This document shows positions 16,192 through 23,876 of a stretch of DNA of 26,532 nt, one piece after another. Made by a program: the position numbers and the translations under genes. Under the pieces are notes generated by a model, which was given only the letters and a program-made list of their open reading frames with translations, was not told the origin of the DNA and did not search any database. How positions within the stretch are numbered: the stretch's first letter is position 1; each line of letters starts with the position of its first letter. Source of the stretch: Desulfuromonadaceae bacterium UBA2294 (lineage in GTDB: Bacteria > Desulfobacterota > Desulfuromonadia > Desulfuromonadales > UBA2294); the NCBI GenBank assembly GCA_002345625.1, contig DDWE01000031.1, forward strand, positions 1 through 26,532, read 5' to 3'.

Positions 16192-16995
16192 TTAGTTCAT
16201 GTTCAGTTCAGCCATAACGGCTTGCATCACTGTCGTATCGATTTGGGCCAGGTCACGACCGTAGCCTTCAAGCAGGGCGAGCGTCGCCGCATGATTAATC
16301 TTCCGCGGGATGCCACCGGAATAGTTAAAAATTGCGTCCACCGCCGCAGACGAGAAGACGCCGGACTGGCCGCCGGCAATCGTCATACGGCAATCGAGAT
16401 ATTCTGCCGTCTCTTCACGGTCGAGTGGCTGCAGGTCATACTGCATACCGAAGCGTTGTCGAAGGGCTTCATAAGCCGAATGAGCCAGGCGCTTACGTAA
16501 TTCTGGTTGTCCCATCAAGACGACGCTGATCAGATTCTGGTCATCGAGCTGAAAATTGGTCAGCAGCCGAATCTCGTCGAAGGTCTCTTTATGAGGGACC
16601 AGCTGTGCCTCGTCAACAATCAGGACCGGACAGACCCCCTCCTCATACAGCCGGTAAAGACAGGTGCCGATCTGTTCCAGTAAGTCGACACGGTAGCGTG
16701 GCGGATCATCGAGCCCGAGCCTGACCGCCAAAGAACGGAGAAACTCCATCGGCGACAGCCGCGGATTGATCAACAGCACGACCCGGTATGAGTCGTCCAG
16801 TTCATCAATCAGCGCCCTCGACAAGGTCGTCTTGCCACAACCGATTTCACCGGTCAGCAAGATGAGATCACGCTCTTCGACCGCATACACGAGACGCGAC
16901 AGCGCCTCCTTGTGCTTGCGGCTCAGAAACATGAACCGGGGGTCCGGTGTTTTACTGAACGGGCGCTCATTGAGCCCGTAAAATTCCTCATACAT
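16192..16995 (-). CDS. ExeA/MshM-type AAA ATPase
   Basis: A 267-residue P-loop ATPase. The start YEEFYGLNERPFSKTPDPRF is the signature of the ExeA/GspA/MshM group. Walker A is GEIGCGKTT (49-57), Walker B is VLIVDEAQ (124-131), and a sensor-1-like strand LISVVLMGQPEL and RQRFGMQYDL follow. It stops after the ATPase domain, lacking the transmembrane and peptidoglycan-binding parts of ExeA. Relatives help place secretion or pilus machines in the envelope, or supply ATP-dependent target selection in transposition (TniB). ATG 16995 lies inside the end of cheA, an 8-bp overlap with GGGGAGAG about ten bases upstream. Its function in this cluster is unknown. Confidence 0.85.
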   Translation of the reverse strand: MYEEFYGLNERPFSKTPDPRFMFLSRKHKEALSRLVYAVEERDLILLTGEIGCGKTTLSRALIDELDDSYRVVLLINPRLSPMEFLRSLAVRLGLDDPPRYRVDLLEQIGTCLYRLYEEGVCPVLIVDEAQLVPHKETFDEIRLLTNFQLDDQNLISVVLMGQPELRKRLAHSAYEALRQRFGMQYDLQPLDREETAEYLDCRMTIAGGQSGVFSSAAVDAIFNYSGGIPRKINHAATLALLEGYGRDLAQIDTTVMQAVMAELNMN

Positions 16996-19057
16996 TAACG
17001 TTGCTCTCCCCGCGCAAGGCTTCATTCATCAAGCCGCCGACATCGAGCACGAGAATCGTTTTCTGGTTACCTAGATCGGCAGCACCGGCAATCCCTTCAA
17101 CAAAGGAGAGGGTACTGCCGAGAGACTTGATCACCACGTCCTGCTGGCCGAGAAGATCGTCAACAACCAGGCCGATCCGTTTTTCAGCGAGGCCGACAAC
17201 GGCGACAAAGCACCGTCCGCCCCGATCCTGTTGACTGCTAAGACCAAAGATTTCGGCCAGACGCAGAAGCGGCAGAGTGCTCTGTCGCAGTTCAATAACT
17301 TCCTTGCGTTCAATGGTGCGAATCGCTGATTTATCGATCATCAGCGTCTCAAGCACCGAGTTGATCGGCACGGCATAGGTCTTACCGGCAATCTGCACAA
17401 TCAGTGCTTTAATAATCGCCAACGTTATCGGCAGAGTGATGGTTAAGCGTGTGCCGCGCCCCACCTCGCTGTCGATCTCAATCATCCCGGACATCGAGGC
17501 GATATTATTCTTGACCACGTCCATGCCGACCCCGCGACCGGAGAGCTCACTGACCTCGTCACGGGTTGAAAAACCGGGCATGAAGACCAGGTCATAAATG
17601 TCGTCGCGGGTGAGTTCAGCCTTTGCGCTGACCAGACCTTTCTTTACCGCCTTGCGGCGAATGACCTCGGGGTCGATACCGCGGCCATCGTCGGCGATCT
17701 CTATGACGACGTGATTCCCCTTCTGTGAAGCGGCCAGTCGCAGTCGAGACGCTTCAGGTTTACCGGCAGCCTTGCGCTCGTCAGGGGATTCAATACCGTG
17801 GTCAATGGCATTACGAATAATATGCTGCAACGGGTCAGAGAGATCCTCAACAATCAACTTGTCGAGCTCTGTATCAGCCCCGTCGATATCGAGAATGACC
17901 TTTTTCCCCTGCGCTTTTGAGACCTGCCTGACAATACGCAACATCTTGTCAAAAATCTGTGCCAACGGGACCATGCGGACATCCATGACCCCCTTTTGCA
18001 GCTCTTCCAGGCGCCGCTCGAGATCACGCGTCGCCTTGAGCAAACTGCTTAACACCTCGTCGCGACCGAGGGCCTTGAGCCGCTCGCCAACTTCGGCAAA
18101 AGCGCCTTTGGACAGGACCAACTCACCGACAATATTCATCAGTTCGTCGAGCTTGTCGATATCGACGCGCACCGTGCGACTGATCGAACGCAGGCTCCCC
18201 TCGCCCTGGGTTGCCACGTTGCCCTCTTCGGCCAATCGTGGCGTCGCATCGACCGTATCATCTTCCGGTTCAGGGTCATGCTTTTCGACCGCTGCCGAGG
18301 ATTTTGCCGCCGCGGCCTGAACAATCGCCTCAATCTGGATTTCATCGTTGCCGAAAATATCGCGGACTTCAGACAGAGATTGATCTGTGCCGAGCAACAG
18401 AAAAAAGGCTATCCGTTCGCTGATATCCCCGGCACACGGCAGAGTGCTGATTACTTCCCCGACCTGTTTCAGGACATCGGTCGTTTCGGCCAGGCCCTGG
18501 TCAAAATTGGCAAGATCGAAGGCAACGCGTACCCGATAAAGGTTGCGTCCCTTCTTCAGATTCTCCAGCAGGCGGTGTTCTTCATATTCGGTCAAAACAT
18601 TCAGGATCGATGGATCGATACGATAAGCTGCGAGAGGGTTCTCACTCCCGCCGGTATCGCCAGACAGAATCGCGTCGATATGGGCCAGAACCGTCGATAC
18701 GTCGCAAGTAAACGTTTCGTCCTCACCCTTACCATGCACCAGACGGGTCAGAGCCTCAATCGCTTCAAACAAGGTTTCGATCAACCGATCAGAGAGCGCG
18801 ACCTTGCCCAGACGAAAGTTGTCGAGCAGGTTCTCCATATGGTGCGCAAGATCGGCAATATCCTGAAAGCCGAACATGCCGGCCAGACCCTTGAGAGAAT
18901 GTGCCCCGCGAAAAATACTGTTGACGATATCCGGATCGGCATCCCCTTTTTCGGCACTGTCGCCAAGGGTCACCAGTTCAAGATTAAGACTCTCTATGAT
19001 CTCTTCGGCTTCACCAAGAAACTCTTTCAGCGCCTGAGCGGAATAGTCGGTAGACAA
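16988..19057 (-). CDS. cheA: Chemotaxis histidine kinase CheA
   Basis: A 689-residue sensor kinase and the core of the system. P1/Hpt domain (about 1-125): phospho-acceptor His53 in FRGAHSLKGLAGMFGF. Residues about 140-265 form a region that does not look like the usual CheY/CheB-docking P2. P3 dimerisation (about 310-370) includes DELMNIVGELVLSKG. P4 kinase (about 370-550) has the N box HIIRNAIDHGIE, G1 EIADDGRGID, F box FMPGFSTRDEV and G2 GRGVGMDVVKNNI. P5 (about 550-689) is the CheW-like regulatory domain. All catalytic motifs are intact. It starts 10 bp after a cheY and overlaps the ATPase gene by 8 bp. Confidence 0.97.
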   Translation of the reverse strand: MSTDYSAQALKEFLGEAEEIIESLNLELVTLGDSAEKGDADPDIVNSIFRGAHSLKGLAGMFGFQDIADLAHHMENLLDNFRLGKVALSDRLIETLFEAIEALTRLVHGKGEDETFTCDVSTVLAHIDAILSGDTGGSENPLAAYRIDPSILNVLTEYEEHRLLENLKKGRNLYRVRVAFDLANFDQGLAETTDVLKQVGEVISTLPCAGDISERIAFFLLLGTDQSLSEVRDIFGNDEIQIEAIVQAAAAKSSAAVEKHDPEPEDDTVDATPRLAEEGNVATQGEGSLRSISRTVRVDIDKLDELMNIVGELVLSKGAFAEVGERLKALGRDEVLSSLLKATRDLERRLEELQKGVMDVRMVPLAQIFDKMLRIVRQVSKAQGKKVILDIDGADTELDKLIVEDLSDPLQHIIRNAIDHGIESPDERKAAGKPEASRLRLAASQKGNHVVIEIADDGRGIDPEVIRRKAVKKGLVSAKAELTRDDIYDLVFMPGFSTRDEVSELSGRGVGMDVVKNNIASMSGMIEIDSEVGRGTRLTITLPITLAIIKALIVQIAGKTYAVPINSVLETLMIDKSAIRTIERKEVIELRQSTLPLLRLAEIFGLSSQQDRGGRCFVAVVGLAEKRIGLVVDDLLGQQDVVIKSLGSTLSFVEGIAGAADLGNQKTILVLDVGGLMNEALRGESNVNV

Positions 19058-19067
19058 GGTCGTCCTC

Positions 19068-19436
19068 CTAACCGAGAAACCGCTGGATCAACCCCTGCAG
19101 CTCCATAGGGTTGAAAGGCTTGACCAGATAGGCATCGGCACCGAGAGAGAGTCCCTTATCACGATCCTTCTCGCTCCCCTCTGTGCTGATGATGATGAGC
19201 GGGGTCGCTTTGTAATTGGGATTGTTTTTGATAAAGCTGATCAGTTCGAGCCCGTTGATATCAGGCATGTTGATGTCGGTAATCACCAGATCGACCTTCT
19301 CGCGCGGAAGAATACGCAGCGCCTCGAAACCGTTGGCGGCCTCGATCAGTTCGTATTCGCCAAGAGCGGAGATCGTCGAAACGATCAGCGAACGCATGGT
19401 CGAAGAATCTTCTGCGATGAGAATTTTCTGGGGCAC
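19068..19436 (-). CDS. CheY-like single-domain response regulator
   Basis: A 122-residue receiver domain with Glu9/Asp10, acceptor Asp54 in LVITDINMPDING, Ser/Thr at 84-85 (ISTEG) and Lys106 in VKPF. It is immediately upstream of cheA (10 bp), so it is a likely direct phosphorylation partner. It pairs by sequence with the CheY at the far end of the operon (8199-8573) rather than with the middle one. Confidence 0.93.
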   Translation of the reverse strand: MPQKILIAEDSSTMRSLIVSTISALGEYELIEAANGFEALRILPREKVDLVITDINMPDINGLELISFIKNNPNYKATPLIIISTEGSEKDRDKGLSLGADAYLVKPFNPMELQGLIQRFLG

Positions 19437-19467
19437 TGGTTAGTGTCTCCGTACAAATATGCTGACG

Positions 19468-21186
19468 TTAAACAGCCTGACTTCCTTTGACGCGCCTCTC
19501 CTGCAATGCCCGCTCCATAGCCATACCAGCCTGGGAAAGGAAGATCTCAAACGACTCGGTATCGCCAACCGGCTCCTGTTTCGGCAGGTTGTCACCGTAA
19601 ATAATGGCCACCACTTTCCCTTCACTGATGATCGGACCAAGAAACACATCCGTCGGGCGGCCCTTACCGAGCTTCTCCATGATATAGCGATCTGCCTTGC
19701 TATCGCCAAAAGTCGTGTGACGGGGGGTCAGATCGGCAAAAACGTGCGTAAAGATGGACTCTTCGCGCAACGGAACCTTGATCTGCCGCACCAGGGCGTC
19801 GGCATTATCGCCGAGACCGTCAAGCCCGAACTGGCCGAGACCGACAATTTCGTCACCTTTGACAAAGAAAATAACCGCCCGATTCATCAACTCACTGGCA
19901 AAACGCAGAACCAGAAGGATAATCCCTCCACCAAGAGAGGGGTTGTTCAACTCTTGCAGCATCCCACCCAGAACATGGATCCCCGGTGTTGGCTGAATCT
20001 TCCCCGGATGCGCCTGCAACTCCGCATCATCGACTTCTTTGAGGAGTTCTTCACCAAAGTGGTAACCCGTCGCCGTCGGGGCTGGGTCAGAACCGGTTGC
20101 ATGACGGAAGACCTCATCAGCAAGAGCCGCCAGCTCTGCCTGACCAGCCTTCACACCAAGATCCCCTTTTTTGGGTTTGCGTAAAACGGCAGCAAGCTTG
20201 AATTTGGCCAGTTTCTGCTCAACCTCGGCAGTCGGATGGTCGGTCATCAGCAATAAGGTCAAGTCGGGATAATCCTCCCGCACCTTTTTGATAATTTCGA
20301 CGCCACCGAGAATGCCGGTACCATCAACTTTCGGCATCACCAGATCGACTAGAAGCAACGGATTTTCACCGGCTTCGACGGCTTGCGGCAAGGCACGCAG
20401 ATAATCCTTGGCGCTGGTGAAGACTTTAACATCAAGCTGGTGTTCGCGCAGTTGCCGGGCAAGGACCTGCGCAGTCAACTGATCATCGTCGACCAGATAG
20501 ACCGGAGGCCCCTGAACCTCACGTGGGGCGGGAGGCGCATCGCCGACGGCTGTCGCCGGGGCAGCTGCAGGCACCGGGGCCGGCTCATCAAACAGCGCTG
20601 CAGCTTCGTCACCAAGCAGGTCGGCCAGATCGAGAATCGGCTCTTCCACTTCATCTTCAAGAGATTCGCCACGATGGCGTTTTTCATCGATGATGCGGCT
20701 GCCCTCCATGGCCAGCCACTGGGGGTTGAGTCCCGAATCGAGCATAAGCTGCAACGGATTGACATGACCGGAAGCGAGCTCGCTCGGCTCACCAAGCTCA
20801 AAATTAAACGACCCCTCGCTCCAGCCGAAAAAGCTGTAAACCACCTTTTCGATCTGTTCCTTGGCCGCCTCCTCGATCTTTTCCTGAGGGACATTGAATT
20901 TTTCGGAGAGGATTGAGCCCAGACGCTGGGGCTTGTCGCTGTTACGCTGGATAAACAGGGCTTTTTTGAGGGCCTCGACACTGACCATCTCATTGCGGAC
21001 CAGAAGGTCACCGAGGTTGATACGGCTGGCGCTGGTGGTCGCCCGGATGACCTGGCCGTTCAGAAAGACGACCTTTCCGACTCGACCGGTGCTCTCCAGG
21101 GTCAGAACCCCTGATTTACGGCTGAGGCTGACGATCTGCAGAATTTCTCCGAGACCCAGATCCTCAAGATTACCGACCAGACTCAT
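19468..21186 (-). CDS. PATAN (DUF4388) - receiver - GAF-like multidomain protein
   Basis: A 572-residue soluble protein and the first gene of the chemosensory operon. N-terminal PATAN/DUF4388 domain (about 1-145): MSLVGNLEDLGLGEILQIVSLSRKSGVLTL, then KVVFLNGQVIRA. A Pro/Ala-rich linker (about 200-227) leads to a receiver domain (about 228-345) with Asp233-235, acceptor Asp281 in LLLVDLVMPKVDG, Thr315 and Lys337. The C-terminal part (about 400-565) resembles a GAF sensor domain (FFVKGDEIVGLGQFGLDG, VFLGPIISEGKVVAIIYGD). PATAN proteins mediate protein contacts in signalling in cyanobacteria and deltaproteobacteria. ATG 21186 has GGGAG upstream. The phospho-donor is probably CheA, by context. 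Confidence 0.87.
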   Translation of the reverse strand: MSLVGNLEDLGLGEILQIVSLSRKSGVLTLESTGRVGKVVFLNGQVIRATTSASRINLGDLLVRNEMVSVEALKKALFIQRNSDKPQRLGSILSEKFNVPQEKIEEAAKEQIEKVVYSFFGWSEGSFNFELGEPSELASGHVNPLQLMLDSGLNPQWLAMEGSRIIDEKRHRGESLEDEVEEPILDLADLLGDEAAALFDEPAPVPAAAPATAVGDAPPAPREVQGPPVYLVDDDQLTAQVLARQLREHQLDVKVFTSAKDYLRALPQAVEAGENPLLLVDLVMPKVDGTGILGGVEIIKKVREDYPDLTLLLMTDHPTAEVEQKLAKFKLAAVLRKPKKGDLGVKAGQAELAALADEVFRHATGSDPAPTATGYHFGEELLKEVDDAELQAHPGKIQPTPGIHVLGGMLQELNNPSLGGGIILLVLRFASELMNRAVIFFVKGDEIVGLGQFGLDGLGDNADALVRQIKVPLREESIFTHVFADLTPRHTTFGDSKADRYIMEKLGKGRPTDVFLGPIISEGKVVAIIYGDNLPKQEPVGDTESFEIFLSQAGMAMERALQERRVKGSQAV

Positions 21187-21254
21187 GCATCCGCTCCCGC
21201 CAACCGGGAACCCGCGATCGCAGGAACCCTAACACTTGGATATTAAACAGAAAA

Positions 21255-21283
21255 AATATAACTTACCTTGGGTACAATGTAAA
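21255..21283 (-). promoter_or_regulatory. Sigma-70-type promoter of the chemosensory operon
   Basis: On the minus strand TTTACA (21278-21283), a 17-base spacer and TATATT (21255-21260) form a near-consensus promoter. The -35 box begins six bases after the der stop codon. The leader to the first ATG (21186) would be about 60 bases. No terminator is visible between der and this promoter. Confidence 0.72.
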
Positions 21284-21288
21284 GCGAT

Positions 21289-22614
21289 TTAACCCCGACG
21301 TTCCCGGTCACGATATTCAACCCGAAAGGGAACCCCCGCAAAGCCGAACGCCTCGCGAATCTTGTTGTTAATGTAGCGCTGATAAGAGAAATGAACGCCC
21401 TCGGCCTTATTGACAAAGATGAGAAAAGTCGGGGGACGCACGGCCGTCTGCGTGATGTAAAAGAACTTGAGCCGGGTCCCCTGGAAAATCGCCGGGGGGT
21501 GCGCGGCAACAGCGTCAATCATCACCTTGTTCAGATTGGCCGTCGAGACCTTCTGATTAAACTGCTCTGCCACTTTTTCGACTTCGGCCATGATCTTCGA
21601 CGCACGCTGACCAGTCAGGGCGGAGACAAACAGGACCGGGACATCGCCGAGAAACTTGAAACGGGTGCGCAGATCACGCAGGTATTCACCCATGGTCGCG
21701 TTGTTCTTCTCGACCAGGTCCCATTTATTGACGATCAGGATCACCGCGCGCCCTTTTTCGTAGGCGTAGCCGGCGACCGTCATATCCTGATCGGTCACAC
21801 CTTCCGAAGCATCGACCAGGGCCAGCACAACATGCGCCCGCTCCATCGCCTTTAAGGCCTGGACGACACTGAACTTCTCCAGTTTCTGGCTCACCTTCCC
21901 CTTGCGCCGGATACCAGCTGTGTCGATGAGGACATAACGCTTGCGGTTGTACATAAATGGCGTATCGACACTGTCGCGGGTGGTGCCGGCGACCGGGTTC
22001 GCCACCATCCGCTCGCGACCGAGCAACCGATTGACCAGAGACGATTTGCCGACGTTAGGCCGGCCAATGATCGCCATCCGGGTTTCACTCTCGGCCTCCG
22101 CCTCGGATATCGGTGGTGCCTCGGGGAGGAGGTCGAGCACCGTATCGATCAGTTCACCGATGCCGCGGCCATGTTCTGCCGAAACCGTTAGAGGATGATC
22201 GATCCCCATTTCGTAAAAGTCGGAGACGATCTCTTCCTGACGATCACCATCGATCTTGTTGATCACGTAAATCACCGGTTTCTCGACCCGACGCAGCATT
22301 TTTGCCACCTCAAGGTCAGAGGCTGTCGCCCCTTCACGACCATCCATGACAAAGAGGATGACATCGGCCTCCTCGATCGCCAGCTGCGATTGTTCGCGCA
22401 TCTGGATCAACAGGCGATCTTCGCTCACCGGCTCGAAACCGCCGGTATCGATCAGGGTGAAGGGTTTGTCATAACGCGTTGCTTCGGCATAATGTCGGTC
22501 GCGGGTCACCCCGGGGAAATCCTCGACAATGGCACGGCGCTGACCGATCAGACGGTTAAACAGGGTCGATTTCCCGACATTCGGTCGGCCGACAATAGCT
22601 ACAATGGGGGGCAT
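21289..22614 (-). CDS. der: Ribosome-biogenesis GTPase Der (EngA)
   Basis: A 441-residue GTPase with two tandem G domains and a C-terminal KH-like domain, needed for 50S subunit assembly. The first domain has GRPNVGKST (9-17), DTGGF and NKID; the second, near residue 185, has GRPNVGKSS, DTAGIRRKGKVSQKLEKFSV and NKWD. The KH-like tail includes FFYITQTAVRPPTFLIFVNKAEGVHFSYQRYI, typical of EngA. Length is normal. The start ATG 22614 follows AAAGAGAA and is 35 bp after the era stop codon, so era and der are likely cotranscribed. Confidence 0.98.
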   Translation of the reverse strand: MPPIVAIVGRPNVGKSTLFNRLIGQRRAIVEDFPGVTRDRHYAEATRYDKPFTLIDTGGFEPVSEDRLLIQMREQSQLAIEEADVILFVMDGREGATASDLEVAKMLRRVEKPVIYVINKIDGDRQEEIVSDFYEMGIDHPLTVSAEHGRGIGELIDTVLDLLPEAPPISEAEAESETRMAIIGRPNVGKSSLVNRLLGRERMVANPVAGTTRDSVDTPFMYNRKRYVLIDTAGIRRKGKVSQKLEKFSVVQALKAMERAHVVLALVDASEGVTDQDMTVAGYAYEKGRAVILIVNKWDLVEKNNATMGEYLRDLRTRFKFLGDVPVLFVSALTGQRASKIMAEVEKVAEQFNQKVSTANLNKVMIDAVAAHPPAIFQGTRLKFFYITQTAVRPPTFLIFVNKAEGVHFSYQRYINNKIREAFGFAGVPFRVEYRDRERRG

Positions 22615-22649
22615 GGTTCTCTTTCTGTCAGGATTGCCGGACTGGCAGC

Positions 22650-23549
22650 CTATTCATAGCCGAAACGACGCAGCTGATGTACGTTTTCGGTCCAGTTTTT
22701 CTCAACATGCACAAACAGCTCAAGGTAGACCCGGGTGCCGAGCAGCTTTTCGATCTCCAGCCGGGCTGATTGACCGATGGCACGCAAACGCTGCCCCTGA
22801 TGCCCGACGATAATCCCCTTGTGGGTTTCACGCACCACATGAATCACCGCCTGAATGACAATCAGGTTTTTCTCCGGTTTTTCTTCAAAAGTCTCGACCT
22901 CGACCGCCACACCATAGGGGATCTCATCGCGGGTCTGGCGCAGAAGCTGTTCCCGTACCATCTCGGCAACGATGAAGCGCTCTGGCAAATCAGTGATCAT
23001 ATCTTCCGGATAGTAAGGGTTCCCTTCCGGCAGACGCTCGCAGATACGCTCAACCAGACGATCGGCTCCGTCGCCGGTTTGTGCTGAAATCGGGATGATC
23101 TCGGCAAAGTTAAACTGCCGGGAGAAGGTATCGATCAGCGGCAGCAACTGCTCGCGCGGCACCAGATCGATCTTGTTGATCACCAGAAAGACCGGGGTTT
23201 CACTGCGCCGCAGCACATCCATGACAAACGCATCACCTGCCCCCGGCGGCGCCGTTGCTTCGACCAGAAACAGGATCAGGTCGACATCGGAACAGGCAGA
23301 GAGGGCCTGGTTGACCATATACTTGTTCAACCGCCCTTCACCCTTGTGAATCCCGGGTGTATCAAGAAACAGAATCTGTGCGCCCGGCACGTTGTGAATA
23401 CCCAGAATCCGGTTCCGCGTCGTCTGCGGTTTGTCGGTAGCAATGGCGATCTTCTGGCCAAGCAGCTGATTAAGCAGTGTCGACTTGCCGACATTCGGCC
23501 GGCCGACAATCGAGACGAAACCGGAACGAAACGGGGTGGAAACAGCCAT
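22650..23549 (-). CDS. era: Ribosome-assembly GTPase Era
   Basis: A 299-residue GTPase that binds the 3' end of 16S rRNA and helps mature the 30S subunit. The G domain has GRPNVGKST (16-24), the switch region DKPQTTRNRI, DTPGIHKGEGRLN and NKID. The KH domain near the C-terminus has HVVRETHKGIIVGHQGQRL followed by LGTRVYLELFVHVEKNW. Length is typical. Upstream, between it and the diguanylate cyclase gene, is a 327-bp region with promoter-like and palindromic elements, whereas der follows closely. Confidence 0.98.
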   Translation of the reverse strand: MAVSTPFRSGFVSIVGRPNVGKSTLLNQLLGQKIAIATDKPQTTRNRILGIHNVPGAQILFLDTPGIHKGEGRLNKYMVNQALSACSDVDLILFLVEATAPPGAGDAFVMDVLRRSETPVFLVINKIDLVPREQLLPLIDTFSRQFNFAEIIPISAQTGDGADRLVERICERLPEGNPYYPEDMITDLPERFIVAEMVREQLLRQTRDEIPYGVAVEVETFEEKPEKNLIVIQAVIHVVRETHKGIIVGHQGQRLRAIGQSARLEIEKLLGTRVYLELFVHVEKNWTENVHQLRRFGYE

Positions 23550-23712
23550 AGATACAATCTCAGTTTGTTTAGACCGCCAGTCAAAAAGTCAACATCGATG
23601 GCAGCGTTGTTAAATGGTCATCAGGGCCGAGCACAAACACTTTGATCATGGTGCGCAGCGACTGCGAGGCGGCTACATCGCGAGCGGTGGGGCAACACCA
23701 CAGAATGATGGT

Positions 23713-23734
23713 CTATGTTCAGCCTGGAACATAG
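23713..23734. repeat. Perfect 8-bp palindrome, candidate operator
   Basis: CTATGTTC (23713-23720) and GAACATAG (23727-23734) are exact inverted repeats around a six-base centre. Outward, CTATG and CATAG give clear dyad symmetry of the type bound by dimeric repressors. It overlaps the -10 box of a promoter-like sequence on the minus strand. No T-tract follows, so a terminator is unlikely. Confidence 0.5.
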
Positions 23735-23759
23735 TAAAGGTATCCGGCCGTGCCGACAA
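23731..23759 (-). promoter_or_regulatory. Weak promoter-like element upstream of era
   Basis: On the minus strand TTGTCG (23754-23759), 17 bases, then TACTAT (23731-23736); each box matches four of six consensus positions. The -10 box runs into the palindrome at 23713-23734. It would give an era transcript with a long leader of about 180 bases. Confidence 0.33.
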
Positions 23760-23876
23760 GGGGATTCCGCCCGCCGTGATGTTTTCAAAAAAGCTGACAC
23801 GGCAAATGTTTAGGGCTGGTCAACCTCTTGATCAAACGGGCCGGGGAAGGCTCGAGGCACCCCAATGTCTTCGGGT

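Larger units (their letters stand above)
23550..23876. other. 327-bp intergenic region between era and the diguanylate cyclase gene
   Basis: No protein family is recognisable here on either strand. The region holds a palindrome with an overlapping promoter-like element (23713-23759) and, on the minus strand at 23581-23712, a 43-codon open frame ending LGPDDHLTTLPSMLTF with only one internal ATG and no Shine-Dalgarno sequence. No T-rich terminator follows the cyclase gene. It could be an era leader, a decayed gene or a dispersed intergenic repeat; the sequence alone does not decide. Confidence 0.5.

Noticed and set aside
15835..16500. A 221-codon plus-strand frame opposite cheW and the ATPase gene
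   Set aside because: Arg/His/Cys-rich translation typical of an antisense shadow, spanning the junction of two well supported genes.
23713..23734. LexA (SOS) box
   Set aside because: The half-sites are in the order GTTC-N6-GAAC, not GAAC-N4-GTTC, and they do not fit the deltaproteobacterial LexA motif as I know it.
23550..23876. Cyclic di-GMP (GEMM) riboswitch upstream of era
   Set aside because: Considered because of the neighbouring cyclase and the likely lineage, but the conserved GEMM core and its tetraloop-receptor pairing are not visible on either strand.
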